Assembly: GCA_900555815.1 (NCBI GenBank)
Contig: USMR01000089.1
Coordinates: 1 to 5,142 of the forward strand
Direction of reading: 5' to 3'
DNA from: an uncultured Collinsella sp.
GTDB lineage: Bacteria; Actinomycetota; Coriobacteriia; Coriobacteriales; Coriobacteriaceae
Length of the DNA: 5,142 bases
Under the pieces are notes generated by a model. That model had not been told where the DNA came from. It ran no database searches and worked only from the letters and a program-made list of their open reading frames with translations. Below are positions 1 through 5,142 of the stretch, piece by piece. The first letter of the stretch is position 1. The number at the start of each line of letters is the position of its first letter. Made by a program: the position numbers and the translations under genes.

Positions 1-27
1 TTTATTTTGGCAGGTTTTATCTGGGCA

Positions 28-79
28 AACGTCGAGGCCGCCACAAAGGCGCCCTGTGTGGCGGCTTCGACTCGACGTT
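28..79 (-). terminator. Hairpin downstream of hicB, probable terminator
   Basis: Starting 5 bases past the hicB stop codon there is a strong inverted repeat. A 9-bp GCCGCCACA stem (37-45 with 57-65) can be extended by a second 9-bp stem (28-36 with 71-79) across a 5-base bulge. Alternatively, 31-45 pairs with 57-71 with one mismatch. In the minus-strand transcript the stem is followed only by a short GTTTGCC stretch, so the U-tract is weak. Position fits the end of the hicAB transcript. Bases 1-27 show no recognisable feature. Confidence 0.55.
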
Positions 80-83
80 GGCT

Positions 84-413
84 TCACAGCGCCGCAGCAA
101 TCGCTTCAGTCACAAACTTATTGAGTGACTCACCCTTCTTTGCCGCTGCCAGCGCTGCTTGCTTGTGGAGCTCAGAGCCCGTTCTTACGTTGAACGAGCC
201 CTTAAAAGCCCGCTCGGGTTCCTTGCCGTTCTCGGCGCAAAACTCTAGGTAATGGTCGACGGCGTCGTGGAAGCATTGCTCCACTTCTTCAGCCGTGGAG
301 CCTTCAAATACGATTGCGTCCCTAATGCCGGCGACCATACCTGTTAGCACATGCTGTTCGGCATTGAACTCGACCGGGGCGAAATAACCTTTGTATGCCA
401 AAACGTTACTCAT
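84..413 (-). CDS. hicB: HicB family antitoxin
   Basis: Antitoxin of a type II toxin-antitoxin pair: it should bind and neutralise HicA and repress its own operon. The 109-residue protein has the partial RNase H-like HicB fold over about residues 5-75. Family signatures are GIRDAIVFEGSTAEEVEQCF (29-48), the DAVDHYLEFC helix and P-x-R-x-FKGSFNVR (66-77). The last about 28 residues (LHKQAALAAAKKGESLNKFV and on) look like a ribbon-helix-helix DNA-binding unit, the class in which the antitoxin itself contacts the operator. I chose the ATG at 411-413 because GGAGG lies 5 bases before it. The in-frame ATG at 426-428 would add five residues and has no ribosome binding site. With this start, the gene overlaps the end of hicA by 8 bp (ATGAGTAA), which suggests translational coupling. 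Family assignment is confident; the start is likely. Confidence 0.92.
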   Translation of the reverse strand: MSNVLAYKGYFAPVEFNAEQHVLTGMVAGIRDAIVFEGSTAEEVEQCFHDAVDHYLEFCAENGKEPERAFKGSFNVRTGSELHKQAALAAAKKGESLNKFVTEAIAAAL

Positions 414-669
414 GACTACCTCCGACATCTTGCAGAAAGCGAACGATGTTTCGAATGGTCCCCGCTGTCAATTCGTCAGATGGATGAGGCGCGTGCATTA
501 CGAACATCCTGCCATCTGATGGCCTGTAGAAGCGAACGCGCGATCCGGATGTCTTGCCTTTGCTGTCCATTTCAAAGCCATATGAAGCCATGACTTTTAA
601 AAAATCCGCATACCGATAAGTTGAAGGGCAGCTAAACAGTTGGGCGATGAGTTTATCGGATCGAGTCAT
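406..669 (-). CDS. hicA: HicA family toxin (mRNA interferase)
   Basis: Small 87-residue toxin of the HicA family, whose members fold like a double-stranded RNA-binding domain and cleave mRNA. The pattern is typical of the longer HicA subgroup: an N-terminal helix region (KLIAQLFSCP, then YADFLKVMASYGFE), TSGSRVRF at 40-47, FVMHAPHP at 56-63, and a C-terminal helix ELTAGTIRNIVRFLQ at 66-80. The classical HicA catalytic histidine follows the GS dipeptide. Here that position is occupied by the GSRVRF sequence, and histidines are found instead in HAPHP (59 and 62). I recall this as normal for this subgroup rather than damage. The ATG is preceded by GTGAGG with a 4-base gap. It is the first gene of the operon, with hicB overlapping its stop. 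The reading frame is intact, so the toxin is probably functional. Confidence 0.9.
   Translation of the reverse strand: MTRSDKLIAQLFSCPSTYRYADFLKVMASYGFEMDSKGKTSGSRVRFYRPSDGRMFVMHAPHPSDELTAGTIRNIVRFLQDVGGSHE
419..423 (-). promoter_or_regulatory. Ribosome binding site that sets the hicB start
   Basis: The minus strand reads GGAGG, then TAGTC, then the ATG at 413-411. This site lies inside the last codons of hicA (it encodes Gly-Gly). It favours the internal ATG over the one at 428, which is preceded by CTGCAAG with no purine-rich site. Confidence 0.75.
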
Positions 670-683
670 CCCGCCTCACATTC

Positions 684-704
684 TGCAACTATATTCTAGT
701 TGCA
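684..704. promoter_or_regulatory. Palindromic operator over the hicAB -10 box
   Basis: There is a perfect inverted repeat, TGCAACTA, then 5 bases, then TAGTTGCA. It covers the whole -10 box (693-698) and the predicted start of transcription. A further TTGCA half-site lies at 716-720, inside the -35. This is the expected layout for an autorepressor operator bound by the HicB ribbon-helix-helix dimer. Symmetry is seen; binding by HicB is inferred from the family. Confidence 0.6.
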
Positions 705-721
705 ATTTCAGGTCGTTGCAA
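693..721 (-). promoter_or_regulatory. Proximal hicAB promoter
   Basis: On the minus strand a -35 hexamer TTGCAA (716-721) is separated by exactly 17 bases from a -10 hexamer TAGAAT (693-698). Transcription would start near 686, leaving a short leader of about 17 bases with the hicA ribosome binding site. The hexamers and spacing are read directly; promoter activity is inferred. Confidence 0.6.
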
Positions 722-729
722 GCACCTCT

Positions 730-758
730 ACTATAGAACATGTGTGCGTATAGAACAA
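730..758 (-). promoter_or_regulatory. Possible distal hicAB promoter
   Basis: On the minus strand TATAGT (730-735) is a good -10, and TTGTTC (753-758) lies 17 bases upstream as a weak -35. It would give a second hicAB transcript with a leader of about 54 bases that contains the downstream palindrome as an RNA hairpin. Both hexamers fall within the tandem 17-bp repeats listed separately. Confidence 0.4.
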
Positions 759-765
759 GTGTTCG
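732..765. repeat. Two tandem 17-bp repeats resembling LexA boxes
   Basis: Two adjacent 17-mers (732-748 and 749-765) match at 15 of 17 positions. The second contains GAACAAGTGTTCG, i.e. GAAC-N4-GTTC with dyad symmetry. It fits the Gram-positive LexA consensus CGAAC-N4-GTTCG in all but the first base. The first copy has one further mismatch (GTGC in place of GTTC). They cover the -35 and spacer of the distal hicAB promoter, as a repressor site would. The match is by eye from known consensus; no lexA gene is in the window. Confidence 0.5.
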
Positions 766-810
766 AACTACCACGAAGGGCGCCTGTGAACTGCGCCCTT
801 CGTGGTAGTT
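766..810 (-). terminator. Perfect 18-bp hairpin after the peptidase gene
   Basis: The arms 766-783 and 793-810 are exact reverse complements (18 bp) around a 9-base loop, starting 14 bases past the peptidase stop codon. This strongly suggests the transcript end of the minus-strand peptidase gene. The T-run (TTTT, 809-812) is on the plus-strand side; in the minus-strand transcript the stem is flanked by AAAA upstream and only UU downstream, so it is not a textbook intrinsic terminator in that direction. Confidence 0.65.
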
Positions 811-824
811 TTGCTTGCCGTGCC

Positions 825-3800
825 TTAGCCCAGCAGGTCGACTACGTTAAAGCCGGCGTTGCTCTTGGCGATGACGTCTCGGCCGCCAAAGACGCAGGTG
901 GGCGACTCGGCTGCGATGCGCGTCACGTCGGCGCCGAGCGAGCGCAGCTCACCGGGCGTGGCGGCGAGCATCTGGGCGCGACGCTCCTCGCGTGCGTGCG
1001 GATCGAGCCCGGCCAGGTAGGTCGTGTTGCGGCGCTTGGTGAGCGCGTACGGCTTCACCGGCGCGTCCATGCCGCTCACGCAGCTCACGATAAAGCCCTC
1101 AAAGGCGGCCTCGTCGGGCCCAAAGCTGCCAAGCCATGCACCCGCGCGCTCCACGCGCTCAATCGAAGGATCGATCGCCGGGTCGCGGTAGGTGTAGAAC
1201 GCCGTCTGACGCTCGCCGGCTGCGCGGAATCCGCAGCCGTACGCACCGCCCTTCACGCGAATCTCGTTCCACAGGTAGTCGTAGGAGAGCGCGTTGGCAG
1301 CCACGGCCCAAGCGCCTGTCACGTCAATGCCCAGGCGACGCGGATCGCACGCACGCGCGGCAAAGCAGATGTCGCTGGGGATGACAAAAGCCTCGTGGCG
1401 GTCGCACGGCGTCGGCACCACGAGCGCGTCGCGGCCGGCATCGGCGCCGTCGCCAGCTCCCAGTCCCAAGTCGCCCGCGGCGGCCCAGTACGCGTTAAAG
1501 TCCTCATCGCTGCCGGTAAAGCTCGCCAGGCAGCCGTCGGCCACAAAGATGCGGCCTACCAGCTCGGCAAGCTTGGCACGCAGGCCGTCCAGGCGCTCGT
1601 CAAAGTGGTCGAGCAAATCGCGCAGGAACAGGTAGAAGTCTACGCCCGAGAGCTGCTCACGCACCACGGCCGAAGGCGAGCTGTAACTCATCGCGCGACC
1701 GAGCGCCGCCGAGTGGCCGTTGTTGATAAAGCCCTGCTCAAGCCCAATACGAATCTGCGTGAGCACGTCGCGCACGCGGTCGGCATCGGCGTCCGCCAGC
1801 AATGTGCTCGACCACACCTCGCGCGGTAGGCTCGCCAGCGCGTCGATCTTTTCGGACAGGGCGCCGGCGCTCACCAGCAAGTAGGGGCGCACGCCGTCCA
1901 CTTCGGGCTGCGTCATGACCTCGGTCGTAAAGCTCAAAAAGCCCAGTTTGCCGGCAAGTAAATTGTCGAGCTCCTCGGCCGAATGCTCGCGTGTGGGCAG
2001 CTGCTTGAGCAGGCGGCAGAGCAGCGTCACATAGGGCAGATCCTCAAACGCGACGCAGCTCAGGTCGAAATACTGCATGGCGTAGGCCAGACGGTTGGTG
2101 GGGATGCCGTGGCGCAGGCAGGGGATGGGCGCGGTCGTGTCCACGACTAGCGGCGGCTCGGGGCGCGCCTCGCCAATGTCGGACACGCGCAGACGCGGCA
2201 GTGTGGCCTTGGCCTCGGGTGTGTCTTCCGCCTCCTGTGCGGCACGCAGTGCTGCCGTGCGCTCGACCACGTCGGCCAGCTCGGCATCGGTCATGGCGTC
2301 CCGCTTGGCTGCCAGCTCGGCGGCCTCGGCACCCTCCGAACCCTCGGTGGCGTCCACCGGCACCAGCTCGACCAGTGCCATGTGATCGTTCTGCAGCACC
2401 AGTTCGCGCAGCAGGTCCTCAAAATAGCTGCCGTCCAGCTCGCCACGCAGCTCCTCGTACACCGGGCCGTACTTGAGCGCCAGCGTCGCGGCGTCGTCAT
2501 CGTAGAGCCAGGTGCTCAGCGCGTCGCACGCAATGGCCACGCCGTCGGCGATACCGTAGTCGCGCTGGCGCAGGTCGTATTCGTTGCTGCTGATGATGGC
2601 TTCCAGGCGCTCGCGCGGAACGCCATGCTCGCATAGGTCGCGGCAGGCGTCCTGGAACACGCGGCGCAGCTCGCGCGCCACGCCGGGCTGCGCGTTTTGC
2701 AGCATGATGAGCTCGTAGGGCTGCAGGCTCTCGGCCGCGGTGTAGCTCGCCACGTTGCCGCCCAGGCCGGCGGACAGAATGGCCTTCTTAACCGGCGCTT
2801 CGTTGGAGCCCAGCAGCGCCTCGAACAGGATATCCGCTGCGATCGTGCGCTTGCGGTCGAGCGCGCTGCCCAGCACAAGGCCCAGGCCCACCAGGGCGTT
2901 CTCGGGCGTGGTAGCCATCTCGATGCGCTTGTACTCGCAGGTCACGGGCGCCTGCACGCCCAGCGGATTGGGCGCCAGCGTGGACGGGTCCTCGCCGGCG
3001 GCGACGGCAGCGTCCATGCGGCGGCTCGCGGCACTCGGCTGCGACAGATAGCGCTCGTCCAAAAAGGCCAGGGCGCGGTCCACGTCCAGGTCGCCGTAAA
3101 GCGTGATGTAGGAGTTGGAAGGATTGTAGTGGCGCGCGTGCGTGTCCAGGAACTGCTCGTAGGTGAGCGCGGGAATCGCGCGCGGGTCGCCACCGCTTTC
3201 GTGCGCATAGGCGGTGTCGGGATAGAGCGCGGCGTTGACGGCGTCGTCCAACACGCTCATGGGATCGGACAGCGCACCCTTCATCTCGTTGAACACCACG
3301 CCGTTATAGCGCAGCGTGCCCTCGCGCAGTCTGGCGGCGCTGCCGTCGCCCTCGCCTTCGGCGCCCTGCGGCAGGTCCAGCTCGTAGTGCCAGCCCTCCT
3401 GCTCAAAAATGGTCGGCTTGGTATAGATGGCCGGGTTGAACACCGCGTCCAGGTACACGTCCATCAGGTTGTACAGATCCTGCTCGTTGGTGGTGGCAAC
3501 GGGGTAGATGGTCTTGTCGGGGTAGGTCATGGCGTTGAGAAACGTCTGCATGGAGCTCTTGATCAGGTCGACAAACGGCTCCTTGACGGGAAACTTGGCC
3601 GATCCGCACAGCACCGAATGCTCAAGAATATGGAACACGCCGGTGGAATCGGCCGGCGGCGTCTTAAAGCCAATGGCAAAGGCCTTGTTTTCGTCGTCGC
3701 ACGCCAGGTACAGCAGGCGAGCGCCCGAGGCAGTGTGGCGCATCACGTAGGCGTCCGAGTCGAGCTCGGGCACGGTCTCGCGGCGCTCGACGGCAAAGCC

Positions 3801-3869
3801 GTGGCAGGTGGTGCCAGGCACCAGCAGTGCGGAGGCAGCGGCGCGCGGGTCGGTTGAGGTGGTGGGCAT
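825..3869 (-). CDS. M16C family zinc metallopeptidase (PreP/Cym1-like, insulinase superfamily)
   Basis: A 1014-residue enzyme, close to the usual size for presequence-protease-type M16C peptidases. These form a closed chamber from two halves and degrade short unstructured peptides. The inverted zinc motif HILEH is at 80-84 (His80 and His84 ligands, Glu83 catalytic). The third ligand is Glu195 in GVVFNEMKG. Other family marks are YNPSNSYITLYGD (248-260), a charged, Ala/Glu-rich helical linker at about 508-560 (M16C-associated region), and the C-terminal IRVKGGAYG (870-878) with the Arg/Tyr pair that orients substrate. No signal peptide or membrane segment is visible, so a cytosolic role is likely. 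A short Gly/Glu-rich insertion at about 168-180 lengthens the spacing between HILEH and Glu195. The ATG at 3869 follows AAAGGAG with 7 bases between. The frame stays open 70 codons further upstream, but that part crosses the promoter and repeats and looks non-coding. It is a single-gene unit ending in a hairpin. Native substrate unknown. Confidence 0.93.
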   Translation of the reverse strand: MPTTSTDPRAAASALLVPGTTCHGFAVERRETVPELDSDAYVMRHTASGARLLYLACDDENKAFAIGFKTPPADSTGVFHILEHSVLCGSAKFPVKEPFVDLIKSSMQTFLNAMTYPDKTIYPVATTNEQDLYNLMDVYLDAVFNPAIYTKPTIFEQEGWHYELDLPQGAEGEGDGSAARLREGTLRYNGVVFNEMKGALSDPMSVLDDAVNAALYPDTAYAHESGGDPRAIPALTYEQFLDTHARHYNPSNSYITLYGDLDVDRALAFLDERYLSQPSAASRRMDAAVAAGEDPSTLAPNPLGVQAPVTCEYKRIEMATTPENALVGLGLVLGSALDRKRTIAADILFEALLGSNEAPVKKAILSAGLGGNVASYTAAESLQPYELIMLQNAQPGVARELRRVFQDACRDLCEHGVPRERLEAIISSNEYDLRQRDYGIADGVAIACDALSTWLYDDDAATLALKYGPVYEELRGELDGSYFEDLLRELVLQNDHMALVELVPVDATEGSEGAEAAELAAKRDAMTDAELADVVERTAALRAAQEAEDTPEAKATLPRLRVSDIGEARPEPPLVVDTTAPIPCLRHGIPTNRLAYAMQYFDLSCVAFEDLPYVTLLCRLLKQLPTREHSAEELDNLLAGKLGFLSFTTEVMTQPEVDGVRPYLLVSAGALSEKIDALASLPREVWSSTLLADADADRVRDVLTQIRIGLEQGFINNGHSAALGRAMSYSSPSAVVREQLSGVDFYLFLRDLLDHFDERLDGLRAKLAELVGRIFVADGCLASFTGSDEDFNAYWAAAGDLGLGAGDGADAGRDALVVPTPCDRHEAFVIPSDICFAARACDPRRLGIDVTGAWAVAANALSYDYLWNEIRVKGGAYGCGFRAAGERQTAFYTYRDPAIDPSIERVERAGAWLGSFGPDEAAFEGFIVSCVSGMDAPVKPYALTKRRNTTYLAGLDPHAREERRAQMLAATPGELRSLGADVTRIAAESPTCVFGGRDVIAKSNAGFNVVDLLG

Positions 3870-3876
3870 ATGCAGT

Positions 3877-3883
3877 CTCCTTT
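3877..3883 (-). promoter_or_regulatory. Ribosome binding site of the M16C peptidase
   Basis: The minus strand reads AAAGGAG, 7 bases before the ATG at 3869-3867. It fixes the start and argues against the 70-codon upstream extension, whose first ATG at 4079 lies inside a repeat. Just upstream, a small GC hairpin (3886-3891 with 3896-3901, 4-base loop) sits in the leader and ends 2 bases before this site, so it could modulate translation. Confidence 0.75.
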
Positions 3884-3921
3884 GACGCCCCAGCGGGGGC
3901 GAATCGAGTCGAATCCTCGAG

Positions 3922-3949
3922 AGTATACCCATATGGGGCCCTCGACCAA
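3922..3949 (-). promoter_or_regulatory. Promoter of the M16C peptidase gene
   Basis: On the minus strand TATACT (3922-3927) is a strong -10 match, preceded 16 bases upstream by TTGGTC (3944-3949), a weak -35. The spacer contains the palindrome CCCATATGGG (3928-3937). Transcription would begin near 3915, with a leader of about 45 bases. The weak -35 next to upstream repeats would be compatible with an activator, but that is speculation. Confidence 0.5.
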
Positions 3950-3959
3950 TCTGCCGCGC

Positions 3960-4072
3960 GAGCGTGGATTTTCGGACACACGAGCGTGGATTTTCAGACG
4001 CCCGCCGGATGAGCGTTGATTTTCGGACGAAATCGACCGCCAAAAGCCCAAAAACCGTCCAAATATCCACGC
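3960..4072. repeat. 18-bp repeat family upstream of the peptidase: three direct copies and one inverted copy
   Basis: GAGCGTGGATTTTCGGAC occurs at 3960-3977. It recurs with one change at 3982-3999 and one change at 4011-4028 (starts 22 and 29 bases apart). A reverse-orientation copy at 4057-4072 matches 14 of 16 positions. The block begins just upstream of the peptidase -35 box. It accounts for the open frame upstream of the peptidase start, which reads the same short peptide pattern (R-K-S-T-L) more than once. Could be regulator binding sites or a dispersed intergenic repeat. Confidence 0.7.
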
Positions 4073-4084
4073 GCGGCATCTTTT

Positions 4085-4151
4085 ATCTCTCGTCTTTCAC
4101 TCATCTCTAATACAAGAAATGACAGATAACTGAGAGATAATTACGAGAGAT
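4085..4151. repeat. GAGAGAT heptamer array, copy A
   Basis: The array is built from degenerate GAGAGAT/C heptamers in opposite orientations around a 4-base centre (4110-4113). The left half on the minus strand has heptamers at 4103-4109, 4092-4098 and 4085-4091, arranged heptamer, 4-base gap, heptamer, heptamer. The right half on the plus strand has heptamers at 4114, 4121, 4132 and 4145, with gaps of 0, 4 and 6 bases. Outer arms TATCTCTCGT (4084-4093) and ACGAGAGATA (4143-4152) are perfect inverted repeats. Confidence 0.8.
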
Positions 4152-4199
4152 AGCGGTGACGTATGGAGATGAACCGCAATGGTATTAGCTGATTGTTGA

Positions 4200-4228
4200 T
4201 TGTTCTACCTGCAAAAAGATGTTTTAAT
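4200..4228 (+). promoter_or_regulatory. Candidate promoter of the AlbA_2 gene between the two arrays
   Basis: TTGTTC (4200-4205) and TTTAAT (4223-4228) are separated by 17 bases on the plus strand. Transcription from here would run through array B into the gene. The -35 is weak and the region is AT-rich, so a chance match is possible; no better pair was found by eye. Confidence 0.3.
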
Positions 4229-4249
4229 GAAGCAAATGTTGAACAGTCC

Positions 4250-4327
4250 ATCTCTCATCTCTCATTGATTTCTAAGACGAAAGATGAGTGAGAGACAAGA
4301 GATAATTACGAGAGATAACTGAGAGAC
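4250..4327. repeat. GAGAGAT heptamer array, copy B
   Basis: Second array, exactly 165 bp after copy A and with the same plan. The left half has minus-strand heptamers at 4250-4256, 4257-4263 and a weaker one at 4268-4274. A 4-base centre follows (4275-4278). The right half has plus-strand heptamers at 4279, 4290, 4297, 4310 and 4321. The 20-mer AGAGATAATTACGAGAGATA is identical in both copies (4133-4152 and 4298-4317). The 14-mer AGATAACTGAGAGA also occurs twice (4124-4137 and 4313-4326). The array ends 53 bp before the AlbA_2 start codon. Confidence 0.8.
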
Positions 4328-4380
4328 GAAGGAAATTTATTCGCGGCATTCTCCGCAGAACCGAGCGAAAGGACGTGCAG

Positions 4381-5142
4381 ATGAACGAAAACGAACTGAC
4401 CGGTCTGTTCGAGTCTTTAAGGCGCATGGGCTCGGACGATTTTAACGTCGAGGTCAAGGAGAGCGCCACGACGCTTTCCCGCGACGTATGGGAAACGGTC
4501 AGCGCTTTCGCAAACACCGCCGGCGGCATCATCGTACTCGGAGTGAGCGAGCGCGCGGGTTTTGTCCCAGTTGCAAACTTTGAGACCGAGAAAGTGCTCA
4601 ACCAATTCGTGGCGGGCATGGGCGATGCCGGCGGTCGCGGAAAGCTGGCCAATCCGCCCAAATACACCATTGAGCGCGTGGAGCTCCAGGGCACCGTGGT
4701 TCTGGTCATCACGATTGAGGAGCTCGACCCGTCGAGCAAGCCTTGCTATGTCATAGAGCGGGGCGCTCAAGGTGGCAGCTACAAACGCATCGATGACAAA
4801 GATGTTCCGCTTTCGTCGACCGAGGTTTTGGCACTGTCGTCATATGAACGGACGAGTCCTAGCGATCGCGATGCGGTGCCCGGCACGAGTGCGGGCGATC
4901 TCGACGAGTCGCTGGTCGACCGCACGATAGAGCGTGCCTATTCGTTGACGCCTCGAGCGATGCGCGGTGCGGCGGACAAGAAGACAAAGATGGAGCGTCT
5001 GAATTTCCTCGACTTCCGGGGCAATGTCACCAAGGCTGGACTCCTAGTTGTGGGCACCTACCCTCAGCAGTTCTATCCCAAGCTCTTCATTGACGTGGCT
5101 GTCCATGCGGGAACTCAGAAGGGCATGGCGGGGTCGCTGAGG
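4381..5142 (+). CDS. AlbA_2 (Schlafen-type) domain protein, COG2865-like; truncated by the window end
   Basis: Only the first 254 residues are present; the frame is open to the last base. Residues about 17-150 form an AlbA_2 domain (also called divergent AAA_4), a putative nucleic-acid-binding fold. Its signatures are NVEVKES (22-28), VSAFANTAGGIIVLGV (40-55) and later YKRID (135-139). A low-complexity polar linker follows (about 155-178). Then comes KMERLNFLDFRGNVTKAGLLVVGTYPQQFYP in pieces (203-233), the conserved segment that follows AlbA_2 in COG2865-type proteins. Those proteins often continue into a GHKL-type ATPase-like region and a winged helix, which would lie outside the window. The ATG at 4381 has AAAGGA 7 bases upstream. 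Family members are usually annotated as transcriptional regulators or ATP-binding proteins, with few tested functions. The heptamer arrays directly upstream make autoregulation plausible. Domain call is confident; function is not. Confidence 0.85.
   Translation, partial: MNENELTGLFESLRRMGSDDFNVEVKESATTLSRDVWETVSAFANTAGGIIVLGVSERAGFVPVANFETEKVLNQFVAGMGDAGGRGKLANPPKYTIERVELQGTVVLVITIEELDPSSKPCYVIERGAQGGSYKRIDDKDVPLSSTEVLALSSYERTSPSDRDAVPGTSAGDLDESLVDRTIERAYSLTPRAMRGAADKKTKMERLNFLDFRGNVTKAGLLVVGTYPQQFYPKLFIDVAVHAGTQKGMAGSLR

Larger units (their letters stand above)
3870..4380. other. Divergent intergenic region, 511 bp, no gene
   Basis: This stretch separates the start codons of the divergently read peptidase and AlbA_2 genes. 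The peptidase half is GC-rich and holds its leader, promoter and the 18-bp repeats. From about 4080 it becomes AT-rich and holds the two heptamer arrays and a candidate plus-strand promoter between them. The connecting piece 4153-4249 contains only a 9-codon open frame without a ribosome binding site. No RNA gene or terminator was found. Confidence 0.7.

Noticed and set aside
7..252. Plus-strand open frame of 81 codons overlapping hicB
   Set aside because: It is opposite a well-supported hicB gene and crosses the terminator hairpin; Ala/Ser-rich with no signature.
744..1829. Long plus-strand open frame (361 codons) opposite the peptidase gene
   Set aside because: It is antisense to the C-terminal part of a clear M16C peptidase, has no recognisable domain, starts within repeats, and is explained by GC-rich codon bias.
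2697..3857. Long plus-strand open frame (386 codons) opposite the peptidase N-terminal half
   Set aside because: It lies antisense to the HILEH and VFNEMKG coding region; the composition is Val/Gly/His/Arg-rich and there is no family resemblance, so it is a shadow.
4163..4192. Nine-codon open frame between the heptamer arrays, considered as a leader peptide
   Set aside because: No ribosome binding site, no run of regulatory codons and no attenuator hairpin after it.
4085..4327. CRISPR array or plasmid-type iteron origin
   Set aside because: The units are 7-mers with 0-6 base gaps in both orientations, not 23-40 bp repeats with unique spacers, and no cas or replication gene is near.
4272..4739. 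Minus-strand open frame (155 codons) covering array B and the AlbA_2 start
   Set aside because: It is antisense to a recognised AlbA_2 domain, and its C-terminal part is only translated heptamer repeat.

Overview
The window looks like a piece of a high-GC, Gram-positive-type chromosome. Codon use in the large gene is strongly G/C-biased at third positions, ribosome binding sites are AAAGGAG/GGAGG-like, and promoters are sigma-70/sigma-A-like. The gene content and the style of the upstream repeats suggest an intestinal Coriobacteriia such as Collinsella. That is inference from memory of such genomes, not a database result.

Layout, left to right. (1) Positions 28-669 hold a complete HicA/HicB type II toxin-antitoxin operon on the minus strand. 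The genes overlap by 8 bp and are followed by a hairpin at 28-79. (2) Positions 670-765 hold the hicAB control region: a core promoter whose -10 sits inside a perfect palindrome, and a second promoter further upstream covered by two tandem 17-bp repeats that resemble Gram-positive LexA (SOS) boxes. (3) Positions 766-810 hold a perfect 18-bp hairpin that closes the next gene. (4) Positions 825-3869, minus strand, hold one large gene for a 1014-residue M16C (PreP/Cym1-like) zinc metallopeptidase with all the expected active-site motifs. (5) Positions 3870-4380 are a 511-bp divergent intergenic region. The peptidase side has a promoter plus three direct copies and one inverted copy of an 18-bp repeat. 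The other side has two ordered arrays of a GAGAGAT heptamer, exactly 165 bp apart. (6) Positions 4381-5142, plus strand, hold the first 254 codons of an AlbA_2 (Schlafen-type, COG2865-like) protein that runs off the window.

How the parts may work together. hicAB is a self-contained, self-regulated module; its GC content looks lower than the peptidase gene's by eye, which fits an acquired element. The peptidase is probably a housekeeping cytosolic oligopeptidase. The AlbA_2 gene belongs to a family often annotated as transcriptional regulators or ATP-binding proteins. Its elaborate upstream heptamer array is the strongest unexplained signal here, and an autoregulatory operator is the simplest reading. 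No RNA genes, CRISPR arrays, insertion sequences or transposases were seen.
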